The notes under the pieces are model-generated. The model searched no databases. It saw only the letters and a program-made list of their open reading frames with translations, and was not told where the DNA came from. From Codonopsis lanceolata (Eukaryota; Streptophyta; Magnoliopsida; Asterales; Campanulaceae), in contig CM028383.1 of NCBI GenBank assembly GCA_013146195.2, positions 14,841,642-14,905,641 of the forward strand: 64,000 bases of DNA. Direction: 5' to 3'. This document shows, in pieces, positions 24,101-35,334 of this stretch. Each line of letters opens with the position of its first letter. Positions within the stretch are counted from its first letter, which is position 1. A program made the position numbers and the translations under genes.

Positions 24101-26815
24101 TTGATTGCTTTATCACGGTGCTTCTTCTTTTTAAGCAGATCCAAAGGATTGGCTTCCAGTACAATTCTAGGTAAAATCTATCACATAAAAGGTATGCATG
24201 TAAGCCAATAATAATGGCCAGACTTCGTTGAACAGCTATACACATAGATATCTAGATGATTTTTAGTATTCAATGATACTGGTGGAAAAAATTAGCAGGT
24301 AATGACAAAGTTAATCTTTCGATCACTAAAACATTATTTTAAGGAACCTACTAAAAATGATTATTGACATTTGACAGATCAATAAGACTACCAAGAAGAA
24401 AAGGAACGATTTGAAGCAAAAGAAAGAGAATCTTATTGCCATTATCTTTTACTAATTTGAAGAGAAAAAAAAAAACAGCAAGCTGAATCCTACACCTGAG
24501 TGTGTCCTTCCATTCGAAGATCTGAAATCCATCCTGCATCGACGTTATGTCTTCCTTCAAGAACTAACTTATTTCCTTGGCTGCCAACAGAAAGAACAAA
24601 GAAAAAGAAGATAATTACCAACTGAAGTCATATATTAGCAATATTAGTCTACTCTTGAAGCGTACATGTCCTAGTCATTCACTTCCTAGCACAGAAATTG
24701 AACATTCAAGCCGACCTGGCACAAACAGAATTGGCATTTGAAAGTTGAACAATTTAAGGACTACATAATTTCCCATATATACCATTAATTATAAGAAACA
24801 AATGTCCTTTTTGAACTTTGATGTAATAAGGATAAATTTGGAAACTAACTAAATTTATCTGCTTATTATGGAGTACTGTATTCTCCGAGTACAACGTTCT
24901 GACATCAAAAGTAGGACTCTTTGAGTGGGAATGGAGGGAGTATTCTTTAAGCAAACAATAGCATCAAATGCTCCAGTGCTAAGATTAAGATCTGTATTTA
25001 TTTTTAAAGTTCTCCCCCTGAACTGATGACAGAAGGATAAACTACCACTTTAAAGTAAAGAAGTCTCCTACTCCACATCCACAACAAGCCCCTCAAAGAA
25101 TAAAGAAATGTTAAATATGTAATCATGAACCAGGATTACCTACCTCTTCAGGTCGTACCACACTGGAGATACATGTGTAAGCTTCGAATTGAACTTCTTT
25201 GCTAGTTCATATCCCCTGGAATTCCTGCACCAATTTTTCGGATAACAGTACAAATTCATCAACCGTAACTTGCTAGAAGATTAACACTTCCAGAGAGAGT
25301 AATTGTTGTTAAGGCTTATGACAAATATGTGTGCCTCAATATTATCCAGTATAATTTCGATTTTCAACTATATAGCTTAACATTGAAATTCATGATCCTA
25401 ATTTGAATAGAGGTAAGCATAGACAGAAGTAATTCAAAATTTCAAACCATGTATTCACAAACTAATCGCTACCATTACCAATGCTCCCATTCTAAGTTAA
25501 CCCCAAATATCTTCATGCATTTCAAGCACCCAATTCAAATGAGCAAGTTCTGGCTAAATATTTCTAAATCAAGAATTTCACATGCTCCCTACGTTCCACA
25601 TTCCTTTTTGGCATATTCCAAAACAATTTTGTGATTACCATTATATCATAATTTTACCTCTCATGTACCAAATGAAATAATCGGATGCAACAAACATCAT
25701 TGTTACAATGGTTATTTCTAAGAGTGCACATGCATCTCTAAGAGTTTTAAATTTCAAGCATGTATTCTTTGAGTTGAGCCACTGCAATATTAGAAACCCC
25801 ATTACTCAAACTGAATCGGACAGCAAAAAGATATCCCAAAAGTAAACAATTTAGCCTCAACAACAATCATTACACACAAAAATCATATTTTTATACACAA
25901 AATGATATACTGAAACCAACTAATACACTTGCATAAATAGATACTAGCCTCCGTTTATTTCAGTGAAAAAAGTAATTAAAAAAAAAAAAAAACTGGCAAG
26001 CAGCAATTTATGATCCCTAGAATAAAGATCAGTCGAAAATCATCAAACTAACCTGAGTCATTACATTTTTCCCGAAAGGAGAAATAAATATTCAAACAAA
26101 AGCACGTCATATTTTTCAGAAAAGAATTTACAGCCAAATAAATGGAGAACCTAACAGAAGAACATATTACCATGGAGTAATATAGGCTAGTACAGGATAG
26201 CTGAAATGCCTTCCTGTTGCATTCTCAGAAACCTTTGCATTCTCCTGAATAACTCGTAAATTAAAATGAAATCAATTAAAAACCAATTACTTCTTCATGC
26301 TACTTCCTTGGTCCAAAAAAAATAATAAGAAATTATAAAAAGGCGAAAACTTTGAATTTTTAGTTCAATTTCACCAACTTTGGTATCGATGTTTAGCATA
26401 ATCCTTCTCAATTATCATCGGAAGTTGGTCAATTTGACTGGAAAAAGTCAAAGCCTGTTATTAAAAACTGAAAATTGCATCGAATTTGGAAATTAAGTGT
26501 TGCCAAAGTGCATACAGTGAGAATTTCTTGATAATTCACGTCCGTCTTCACGAGGTACCGTTGGTATACGTACGTTGCCGGAGGGACCGTACGCGAAGCA
26601 TGGAGTTTACGGTACACGATCACAGAAATGGCGGAGGAGATGAAGAAGAAGAGGAGAGCGACGAAGGTGATGAGCCTGTGATTTTGGTTAGCGCGTGATT
26701 TCGCTGAGTTGGTAAGCAGATCTTGGCGAGTCGACGGTTGATCCCGGTTGGGAGTCGACGGTTGATCCCGGTTGGGTCGGCGATCGGAAGCAGTTGCCAC
26801 TCGCTTCTTTGCCAT
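21158..26815 (-). CDS. CHID1-like glycoside hydrolase family 18 protein (8 exons)
   Basis: Homologue of chitinase domain-containing protein 1 (Arabidopsis At4g01040, from memory). Exons, in transcript order: 26815-26516, 26244-26171, 25224-25144, 24580-24496, 24177-24080, 23833-23746, 22607-22253, 21414-21158. All introns are GT-AG and in phase, giving 445 residues. The N-terminus is a short basic head rich in Arg and Pro, then a hydrophobic segment (about 48-67), so it is a type II membrane anchor or uncleaved signal. The GH18 barrel follows: VLAYITPW, FNSKLTHVSPVWYDLK, ILPRIVLEA, YDGIVLESWSRW, VIGPPRSEK, DGYSLMTYDF, VGINYYGNDF, ISIWEIGQGLDYFF. The usual DGxDxDxE becomes DGIVLE: the Glu stays but the inner Asp residues are missing, as in other CHID1 proteins, so chitin-type binding without strong hydrolysis is likely. 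Confidence 0.95.
21423..21487. repeat. 33-bp direct duplication in CHID1-like intron 7
   Basis: CACAATCCTTTGTTAAACAA plus the following GAACAACTT is present twice head to tail, with a third partial copy (CACAATCTTTTGT). It starts about 9 bp upstream of the last exon, beside the splice acceptor, and may touch the branch-point region. Confidence 0.85.
24750..24945. mobile_element. MITE relic in CHID1-like intron 3
   Basis: The right end ACTCTTTGAGTGGGAATGGAGGGAGTA matches the GGGAGTA terminus of the family at 32079-32256. The interior has paired TTTGGAAAC / AGTTTCC-like words. The left end is not resolved. Confidence 0.4.
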
Positions 26816-27281
26816 TGGTAATGGTAACTAACTCAGATTCACCGGCGGAGTAACCTGGGCAGTATTTAGTGAAAATGGAGCTCTAAAACCCCCGAGGGCA
26901 GCACGCACCCCACTTCCTATAATTTCTAACACTTGATTTTAAAATACTTCAAAATACTAAGTATACCCCTATAATTACCTATTTTGCTCTTTAAAATTTT
27001 GAAACTCACATTTTACACAAACCAACCCCTCTCTACCCCCCAACCCAACAAAACCCGATTACCCATTCCCCTCCTTACCTGGCGCACACAAAACAACAAA
27101 TCCATAGCCCCCTCTCCTCTCAGTTCCTTCTACAACCATATTTGAAAAGAGTTCTTTCAACATCCATATTTGAAAAGGAAAGACTTCTCATCTGCATCAC
27201 AACTTATCTTTATGTTCTTTTTAACGAAATGGATAATCAAATTATATATTTTTTTTATTGATTTTAGCTTGATGCTTTGTA

Positions 27282-27538
27282 TTCCTTCCGTCTCTAAATA
27301 ATCGTCTTAGTTGATCCGGCGCACAGTTTAAGAAAAAATAATTGATTTGATTATTTATATTGGTTTAATGTGTAGTTTTATTTAAAGTCCAAGTGTATGT
27401 GGCCCATAATTAAAGTAGAGTAAAAAAGTAAAGGTAGAGTGGCAAAAGTGATGTTCTAAAAAGGTAAGTTTCAAACTGAACAATTATTTTGGGACGGACA
27501 AAAAAGGAAAGGAGGACGATAATTTAAAGACAAAAGAG
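27282..27538. mobile_element. Stowaway-type MITE, inverse orientation
   Basis: Ends TTCCTTCCGTCTCTAAATAA and GACGATAATTTAAAGACAAAAGAG between TA duplications (27280-27281, 27539-27540). The interior GATCCGGCGCACAGTTTAAG is the reverse complement of CTTAAACTGTGCACCGGGTC in the MITE at 2748, so they are the same family in opposite orientation. Confidence 0.85.
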
Positions 27539-27675
27539 TAATAATGTAATTTATTTGTGATGTGTTTAGGGTTGAAATAGGAATTAGGATCATTTTGGTA
27601 TTGATTGTGAGTTGTTTTTTGGACCAAAAAACTATAAAGATTTTTATCAATTTTGCTTAAATGCTTGGCTCTGAA

Positions 27676-27925
27676 CTATGTAACATTTGCGAACTGTTCC
27701 ACCACTACCGATGGAACATTTGTGAATTGTTCCATCACTCCAGGTGGAACATTTGTAAGTTGTTCCACCAACCCCGATTGAACAATATGTTCGACCACTA
27801 GAGACCAAACATTATTCAAATGTTTTGTTGGTGAATGTTCCATCAGGAGTGGTGGAATAGATCATAAATGTTCCACCGGGAGTAGTGGAACATTTGACAA
27901 ATGTTCAACAATCCAAGGTTGAACA
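27676..27925. repeat. Hairpin array, 33-bp period
   Basis: GTTCC starts at 27696, 27729 and 27762, then at 27837, 27870 and (as GTTCA) 27903, so two blocks keep exactly 33 bp. Each unit is a small stem-loop such as GTTCCATCACTCCAGGTGGAAC, formed by GTTCCA and TGGAAC around about 10 bases, separated by ATTTGT-type linkers. No ORF is maintained through the array. Confidence 0.85.
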
Positions 27926-28725
27926 TTTCACAACGAGGATCTAAATTTTTTTTTTCCAAAAAAAAAATTGTTTATTAAAAGATTAGAAATACTTACTATT
28001 TCAGTCACATTAGCCTTTCTTTTTCTTTTTTTTTTTTCTACATGCTTGATTTTTACACACCAATGTTGAATGATAGACATGTTTTTGGGAATGAGAGAAG
28101 GTTTTTGGGAAGGAGACTTTCTACACCAAAAATATTCTCTTAAGATATTTGAGAAAGGAAGAAGGTTTTTGGGAAGTGAAGAAGAATGAGTTGGGAAGAA
28201 AGGAATATATTTGTTGGGGGTCGGGGGTTTAGTTAGAGTATTTTAGTTTTAATAAAAAGTAATTGTGGTTTTACTTAGAAACATAAGGGGTACTTTTATC
28301 TTTTTGATTTAAGATATTTGCGTAATTAAAAAAAAAGAAAAAAAGTTGGGAGTTTTTAAGGATCTATATAAAGCTACTCAAACCATAATCTATATTTAGA
28401 AAAGGGGTGGGACTATCACACCCCAAAGTTTGTTTTTTGCACCAATTTTTTGCATTGGAATGTTGTACTTTAGGCTATACATTGTAAGAAATGGAATGTA
28501 GTGAGCAAATTTTTGGGTGTAGATAGCCTCGGCCTTAGAATAGACATTTTATGCACTTTACTTTTAAGAATATTGCTTCTAACCTTTTTATAGTTTGATG
28601 AAACGTCAACAAGTTTACACCCTAATGTCTCTATTTTCAATTTAAGGATCCCTTGAGCCCATTTGTTTCGTGTGAGAGTTGAATAAAATTAACATTATTT
28701 AGTTGAACAATCAATCGAGTGATCC

Positions 28726-29206
28726 CAAATGTAACACTTAAACCCTAAACGTAACACCATTTAATGTATAAAATGATTTAAATATCCCTTTTAACATTTA
28801 ATAGATACTTTATTGCGATACACACTTGCGGATGTTTTATAAAACATCCGCTACACACTAGTGGATGTTTTATAAAACATCAGCTACACACTTTCAGATG
28901 TTTTATAAAACATCGGCTACACCCTAGCGGATGTTTTGTCCGAAATCGAAAAAAAAAAATGCAAATCAACGATTTTTTGTTCGTAATTAAAAAGAAAAAA
29001 TAAACTGAATCAAAATCAATCCAATCCACATGCGATATCATCCCTTAATAATGAAAACCGAATCAACAATAACACGTAATCAAAATTACGTGAAGGGGGG
29101 AAGGAGGGAGGGGGTAGTATAGTTTAAATGTGGAGAGGAATAATGAAGTAATTTTACCTTTTAAATAGTGTTACGTTTAGAAATTTTGGTATTACGTTAA
29201 GGTATT
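28726..29206. mobile_element. TIR element carrying a hairpin array
   Basis: Left ATGTAACACTTAAACCC and AAACGTAACACCATTTAA pair with right TTAAATAGTGTTACGTTTAG and GGTATTACGTTAAGG. The arms are therefore inverted and each contains a doubled GTAACAC word. The inside carries the 33-bp hairpin array and a G-rich stretch (GGGGGGAAGGAGGGAGGGGG at about 29095). No ORF is seen and the target duplication is not resolved. Confidence 0.6.
28826..28942. repeat. Second hairpin array, 33-bp period
   Basis: GATGTTTTAT starts at 28831, 28864 and 28897, and a partial GATGTTTTGTC at 28930, so the period is exactly 33 bp. Each full unit holds the perfect 18-bp palindrome GATGTTTTATAAAACATC, joined by CGGCTACACACT-type linkers. 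Confidence 0.92.
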
Positions 29207-30959
29207 TTGTATTTTACTTATTTTGAAGTACAGTGGATTTACTTCCAAACCATAATATATTAATATTAGTATCACCCAAAGAAAAATGGTACCGGAAGAG
29301 AGTATATTATTTCATTTGAGATGTTTCACTTAAAAACTTTATTTTCAAAAATTAAGATATAAAAGTGTTATTTTATTATTATTTTTAAAAAAATTAACTT
29401 TCGAATATGGACTCTTTGGCTGAAACGGAGGACTGAGTAGTAATTAACCACAATTCCTAGTCAAGCATGATAAGATTAAAAAAAAGAACTTGACCCTATT
29501 AACATGTGATTACGTCAATACTTTGTTTTCATAAACTGACTTTTTCATAATGAAAGACCATTGCATGAAGTTTCACCAAAGCTTCGTAACAAAATCCCCA
29601 GCAAGATCATCAAATCTCTACAAGCCCCTCCTAATTCAATAGGCCAATACATGATATTCAAGTATAGGCAATGGCATTTATGATGCCTTTCAAACTATTT
29701 TCGATTGCTCCTCATGGTTACAATATGAGATACATCTTTTTTTGTAATAAGAATACAACTTTTGGACATTATAATTGAATTATTAAACACTTCTATGTTT
29801 ATAATAATTTTTTTATATTGTTACTAATATTAAACGATTTTTTACCTAAATACTTTTAAAATTAACATACGTTTCTAACTAATGTGAAATACATATTTTG
29901 TATTGGTAATAATAGTAAAAAAATTTGATCTAAAGACTTTTTAAAATAACATCTAACTTATATAAATACAAAAAATTATTAAAATTTACTTTAAAATAGT
30001 ATAATATCATATCGTTTGTGATATCCGATAAATGAGGAATTTAAGTCAGATTGACATATTTTTAACAGAACTCCAAACATAATTAAAATTTAAAACTATT
30101 GAATTAAAAAAAACACTAAATAACACTATTATTTTCACATGGCCTATATTGTAATATACCCAAAATTTAAATAATTTTTTTAATTATATCAATTAATGTT
30201 GTATTTTATTTTGGGTTGACCTTAATATATTTTTGGGTCTATTTTTGGTTATATGATAAATTTCGAGTTTGATCACAATAATACTTTATTTGTTTGGGCT
30301 TTAGCCCAAAGTTGAGTTTTAGCAATGGAATGAACAATAAACTTTTTTTATGGCTTAACTCATTGGTCTAATAGTCTGAGTTAAATAATGATACTAATAA
30401 AAATTTAAGTGATAATAATGATAATTATAATTTTTAAAAAAGGAAGAGAAGACGGGAAGGAGAAATGAAGATTCTGACTCTTTCATAAAGATTAGGGGAA
30501 GCTAGTTATTCTCAGAGTTAATATAATGAGAGAGAGAGAGGTGGTGGTGGTGAAGATTAGTGAAGATAGTTGTGAAACAAAATCGAGGTATGTAATACAA
30601 TGTCGTGTTTTAAATTGGTTCTTTTGTAGTAGGGGGCTTGAGTTGGAAGAAAAAAATGGAGAGGAATGTTGCAATGCTAAGGAAAAGAAATTAATTAAAT
30701 GTATAAAAATGTCATGTTTTTAAGACAATTATTAATAACTAACAAAAAGAAATTGTATATTTTCAAAACAACAATTAAATAACTAATAGATTATCACTTT
30801 TAAAAAGAGTAATGGATTTGTGTTTCCAATGTGTATGTTTCCAATACATGTCATCTACTTATTGTTAATAAATATAAGTTTCTATTTTCGGTAACATGTT
30901 TTTGACGAAAAATTTTCTTTTTTAGACACAACTGTCATTATATATATAGATAGTGAAGT
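29207..30959. other. AT-rich intergenic DNA, no gene
   Basis: Contains a MITE relic at about 29310-29440 (ATTTGAGATGTTTCACTTAA ... CTGAAACGGAGGACTGAGTA). At 29750-30030 it has a reverse-orientation copy of the left-end repeat field: inverse of AAAAATCGTTTAATATTAG and of the TTAGGTAAAAAA block at 7425-7450. Short ORFs near 30490-30720 look like chance. Confidence 0.5.
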
Positions 30960-31300
30960 GCATATATTTAATGTGCCTCAAAAGGTATTTGGGTCTCGCT
31001 TAGGCAAGTGGGCTCTCTACTACACTTGTCCCACTATGCTACATGTCTACTAAATGCATCGGGTCGGGCCCATGCGTGACAAGCTAACCCTAACCCCTCA
31101 GGTATAAATAAACTCTACTAACTCATAATAAGGGAACTCTCTTTTCTACCGTTTTCACTCTACACACGGGGGCTACGCGTCTTCCTGTTTATACACTGGA
31201 CTAATAAACACGCCGGAGGGTTTGGCGGAGACCCTCCCCCACCTACTCACGGTGAATTCATTTTACAGATCTACACATAGCCATATATTCCATTCAGACG
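30960..31300 (+). mobile_element. LTR-like retrotransposon fragment
   Basis: A TATA-like GGTATAAATAAACTC (about 31101) is followed by CTAATAAACACGCCGGAGGG and GCGGAGACCCTCCCCCACCT, then GGTGAATTCATTTTACAGAT. This order is what plant LTR R-U5 regions show. No second LTR, priming site or coding region is next to it, so it is a solo or truncated LTR with unclear ends. Confidence 0.45.
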
Positions 31301-31616
31301 ACGGTTCGACGACCAATGCAGTCAACGGACGATTCACGTAGGACAACGACTTTCGACACCCCCAGTATGATGATATTCTTGCATCATCACCATCAAGGAC
31401 TAAATCTGTTTGTTGAATTGAATGGAATTATATACAAATACCTTAAAGTGAAGGGACAAGATTGTTTTTTATCCAAAATTATCTTACCTTGGACAATGGA
31501 TCCAAAATTTGTTGGAACCCCACATTTAACTAGACTTAACGTCTATTGGTGGTAAGTTCCATCTTGCAAATTAAGACACCCCTAGTCCCAAAATGTCGTC
31601 ATAAGCAAAATAGTTG

Positions 31617-32060
31617 TAGGAATAAGTAGTGCTATAACTAACTTGTGACATGTTTTATTTGACTTATTAATTTGTGTTGATCACTTATTATTTATAATTG
31701 ATAACTATGATTGATGAACTGGTATTGTTTGATTTAGTTTTTTGAAAGTGCTGATTAGTTGTCATAAGTTAGTGTGTTTGTTTGATTAGTTGTTGAAAAA
31801 GTATTGAATTCAAATATATAGACTAAAATAACCTCATCACAAATTGTGATTTTCATAATAATAATAATAACTATTATTATTATCATTATTGTTGCTTTTA
31901 TTATTATATATTTATTAATACTAATATTAATTTTATTGATATTATATTACTTTTAAGTATTATTAATAATAATTATTATTATTCTAAATATTTTTGATAT
32001 ATTATTATTAATATTACTTTTATTATTATTGATATTAATTTATAGTTTTATTATTATTAT
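31617..32060. mobile_element. MITE relic with AAT microsatellite
   Basis: Shares words with the element at 10164 (TTTGATTTAGTTTTTTGAAA, GTGCTGATTAGTTGTCATAA, GTTTGTTTGATTAG). Like that element it runs into an ATT/AAT triplet tract (31855-32060). The same pairing of MITE arms and triplet expansion occurs twice in the window. Confidence 0.45.
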
Positions 32061-32078
32061 TATCATTATTAATTATCA

Positions 32079-32256
32079 CTCCATTCATTCCAGGTAAAGA
32101 GTTCATGTTTGAAAGTCAAATTTTGAAAGAAAATTACATTTTTAATATCTCAATAGTAATAAAATGACACGTGTATATCTTAATTTCTATAAGTGAACTC
32201 TTTAGGTGAAACATCTCAAAAAGAAATAATTTACTCTTTGTTCGGAACGAAGGGAG
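32079..32256. mobile_element. Small MITE, 178 bp
   Basis: Ends CTCCATTCATTCCAGGTAAA and TTTGTTCGGAACGAAGGGAG form inverted repeats between TA dinucleotides. The interior has TTTGAAAGTCAAATTTTGAA and GGTGAAACATCTCAAAAA. Its interior differs from the MITE at 2748, so it is a second Stowaway-like family. Relics lie near 8600, 24900, 29400, 58330 and 63200. Confidence 0.75.
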
Positions 32257-33468
32257 TATTATAATATTTATTAGGGTTAATCGCACCATTGGTTCCTTGA
32301 CTTTGAGTCATTCTCATTATTAGTCCCTTAACAGTTTTTTGTCAAAACTAGATCCTAAGAGTATTAAATTTTTACAACCACAGTCTTTTTGATGAATATC
32401 ATTAGAGAAATACCGTTAAGTTGCCCATGTGCATTTAATATGGGCTAAAATGAAATATTTTCAAACCTAACCTATATCAAAATTTACAATCGAATCTCTA
32501 AAGTTTGAAAAATGATCACAAAGCCTTCTTCCCCAATTTGTTTGGGAAACCCACAAGATTTTTGTTTTTACTCTTGAAGTTTCCACTACTAGTGCTAGCG
32601 TAAGCAATCTTATTCCTACATATTTGGTAGTCACTATTACTCTATTACAATTGAATCAAGAATTGACAGAGATATAAGAATAAATGGGCACATATGCTAC
32701 AAGATAGAGCAGAAGCACACAAAGATAAAGTTTTGGGTAGGAAGGGGTCTTTTTTTCTGCTTTTGGGGACCACTCCTTCATCATACTTTCACTTGGATTA
32801 TGACTCGAAGTCTCTTCAACTTTTTCATTTCTCTCCTTAGTGAGTTTGTAACAGAGGTTTGAGCCTCGGCCAACCAACACCTGTAACACCCTAGGATACC
32901 GATTAGTCTCGTGTAAGCAGTTTGGCCTCCGAAGCTCACTACCTTAGGATTAGGCCAACGGGAAAGCTTTTTGGTAGCTGTTGTAAAAGGAAAAACATAG
33001 ATAGATAAAGGGAGTGGTCTAGGGAAGACTTTCGTGAAAGAACCATGCAACTCTTTTCATTTTGCACGTCATCCCGGAGGAGTACAAAATTGTTGTGGTA
33101 TTCGATTAAGAAATGCCAATTGGATTGTAATTATTTGTTCCAGTTGTCATCATTGACTCTAATTGAGAAGATTCAAGAATAATCTGACCCTATTTAAGTG
33201 TCGTAAGCTTAACTGACGTCTCTGACGAAGTAAAAGTGACAACCGACTTGCAGAGCTCAATTTGGTGGCAAATCTTGGGTTTTGAGATGGCCGAATTGGA
33301 AGGAGAAACGAAGACCCTGAAGGATAAGAGAGAGAGGTAGAGTACATGGAGGTGAATTGAATTTGGTAAGAGAACGAAAGTAGAGTCGCCTTTGGGGAGT
33401 TTGATTGAACTCATGTGTAAATGCCCACAAAGTGTTTGTGAAAAGGTACATGACAAAGAGAGAGATAC

Positions 33469-33733
33469 AATCGTCTTCTTGAGCGAGGGTGACAATACCT
33501 TCGACATTGGAGGTACCCTTGAGGACGACAACGTTTCTGGTGGAAGCCACAACAGTGGGTGGATTTGGGGCGGTGGTAAGGGTTAAGAATGGATGGGTGA
33601 GTTTGGAGGAGACGCCATGGAAAGAGGAGTGAAGTGTTGGTGAAGAATGGTTAGGGAGTAGACGAAATTGAGTTGGGGCTGGGGAGGAGATGATAGTTTG
33701 AGTGGCCATGGCTGCTATTAGTGTTGCTTGCAT
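33469..33733 (-). pseudogene. Captured exon 1 of chloroplast Cu/Zn superoxide dismutase
   Basis: 88 codons from an ATG placed directly inside the MULE TIR. They encode a Ser/Thr/Pro-rich transit peptide and then NVVVLKGTSNVEGIVTLAQE, the start of mature chloroplast Cu/Zn SOD (CSD2). The match stops at GAT-T followed by GTATCT, a plausible 5' splice site, and then non-SOD sequence. Capture was therefore from genomic DNA including the start of an intron, not from mRNA. All copper and zinc ligands, which lie further on, are absent, so no enzyme can be made. The sequence beyond (33160-33430) could be intron or part of another gene with a transit-peptide-like reading frame, which I do not recognise. 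Confidence 0.85.
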
Positions 33734-33833
33734 TGTTTGAAGGCCTCTATGTCTTTTTTTCAAACTCTAAGGTCTCGATTGTAAATTAAAATATAAACTA
33801 GGCTCGAGAACATTTCATTTTAGTCTTTACTTA

Positions 33834-33976
33834 GGGCTCGTTTGGTACAGAGTTTTGAAAACGCAACGTTTTTCTTACAAATGTGTTTGTGATACATTTT
33901 CAAAACGCTATTTTCATAAATCTGAGTATTTGTCAAAATGATGATTTTACCCTTTCTTAAACAATGCCTTACTTCC

Positions 33977-34069
<93 letters not shown>

Positions 34070-34549
34070 TAAAAATCAATAAAGGCACGGCAGTGAGCAG
34101 CAAAGTCAAACATCACTAATCCTCACAACATGTACATGACCGTTTCCCAGCTTCCTTCCCATCGGCGGTTCCCCCATCGACTTCACAATTCGACTCCCTT
34201 AGTCCGGCAGTGAGCAGTCACTTTAGGCTCTAGTAAGCAGAGATGCGAGGCGAAGGCACGCAGCGGCGGCAGCAGCCGATCCGATCTCGATCTTCTCTCT
34301 CTCTCTCTCTCTCTCTAGTCTCTCTCTCCCCGATTTTACTTTGTACTGGCAAAGGGGCAATGAGGTAAACTAATTTCTCAACGGCGTTTTGATACCCGTG
34401 TTTGTTCTTCCGCTGAAAATTCTTGCGTTTAGAAAACGCCCCCATTTCTCAAACGCTCCGTTTTTAAACGGGGTAATGATACAACAATTTAGTAAAACGC
34501 CTCCGTTATTTGGTAGCGTTTTGACGAAAACGCGCTACCAGACACAGCC
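33834..34549. mobile_element. PIF/Harbinger (Tourist-like) element, 716 bp
   Basis: TIRs GGGCTCGTTTGGTACAGAG and, inverted, GGCTGTGTCTGGTAGCGCG, each followed by TTTTGAAAACG / TTTTCGTCAAAACG. The 3-bp target duplication is TTA (33831-33833 and 34550-34552). Inside are a (TA)n/(TATG)n tract (about 33982-34072) and a (CT)n tract (about 34291-34330). It lies in the inner part of the Pack-MULE right TIR. Confidence 0.88.
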
Positions 34550-35334
34550 TTAATGTACATAGACATGCCCACCCGGTTCCGGTTCAAGGTTCCAAAAGCG
34601 GCAGTTCCCGGGAAGTAATTTTGGCGAACTGGATTCGAACTGGGAACCGACACGATTTGGTTCTGAACCGTGAACCGTTTTCACGGCTCACCAAATTTAA
34701 TTTTTTGAAAAAAAACTATGTTTAAACATTTGTCAAAAAAAGTATCTTTAAATATTTTTTGAATTTTTAAAGGTGACAAAAAGTCATTATTTTAACTTTG
34801 TGTAAACATTTTATACTTTGTAAAATAGCAACAATATTTTGTAAAAAAAATTAGGGACGGTACCCTGACCAATTTTATTAATATAATAAAAAATTACAAT
34901 GAGGGGAACAATAAATGAACCAAAGCCAAATGAGTCTTACCTCTAAGTTACATTTTTTTTTTCAATAAATAAAAAAAATATAATCTAAAAATTATAACTT
35001 ACAATCTATAAATTAAAAATTTTAATCTAAATATTACAATTAACTTACTGAAACGAGCGGCGTTGTTTAATCGCTCCCGATTGTTGTATCCTCATCAAAG
35101 CCCTCCCCCTCCTCAGATGTAACTACTTTGTCTTGTGTTCGAGCCGTTGCTTTAACCCAATTGCCCACCAAAAATTGAAATTCTAAATTTTTTGGGCCCA
35201 ATTGAGATCTTCTTTCATCCAAAATTTTGCGGGAACATGTTAAATGCATGTTTAACGGCGACGGTTGAGGCATGAGCAGTTAGGACCTCCTTTGCAATTA
35301 ATGATAGAGTTGGATAATTTTGGGTCATTCCCGC

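Larger units (their letters stand above)
26880..28380. other. Intergenic region upstream of CHID1-like, repeat-rich
   Basis: It begins with the CHID1-like 5' flank. A weak inverted relation between 26930-27050 (ATACCCCTATAATTA, CAACCCC) and 28190-28320 (GGGGTCGGGGG, AAGGGGTAC) hints at one larger TIR element of about 1.4 kb enclosing the Stowaway MITE and hairpin array listed separately. No coding sequence is seen. Confidence 0.35.

Noticed and set aside
28741..28760. AACCCTAAAC as telomere repeat
   Set aside because: Only a single copy of the word occurs, within the arm of a TIR element.
27676..28942. CRISPR-like arrays
   Set aside because: Units are contiguous with no unique spacers between repeats, there are no cas genes, and the host is a plant. 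They are tandem hairpin repeats.
33160..33552. Minus-strand frames with a transit-peptide look (such as the one starting MYSTSLSYPSG) as a gene
   Set aside because: They are short, overlap each other in different frames, lie inside the Pack-MULE after a splice-donor-like site, and match no family I recognise.
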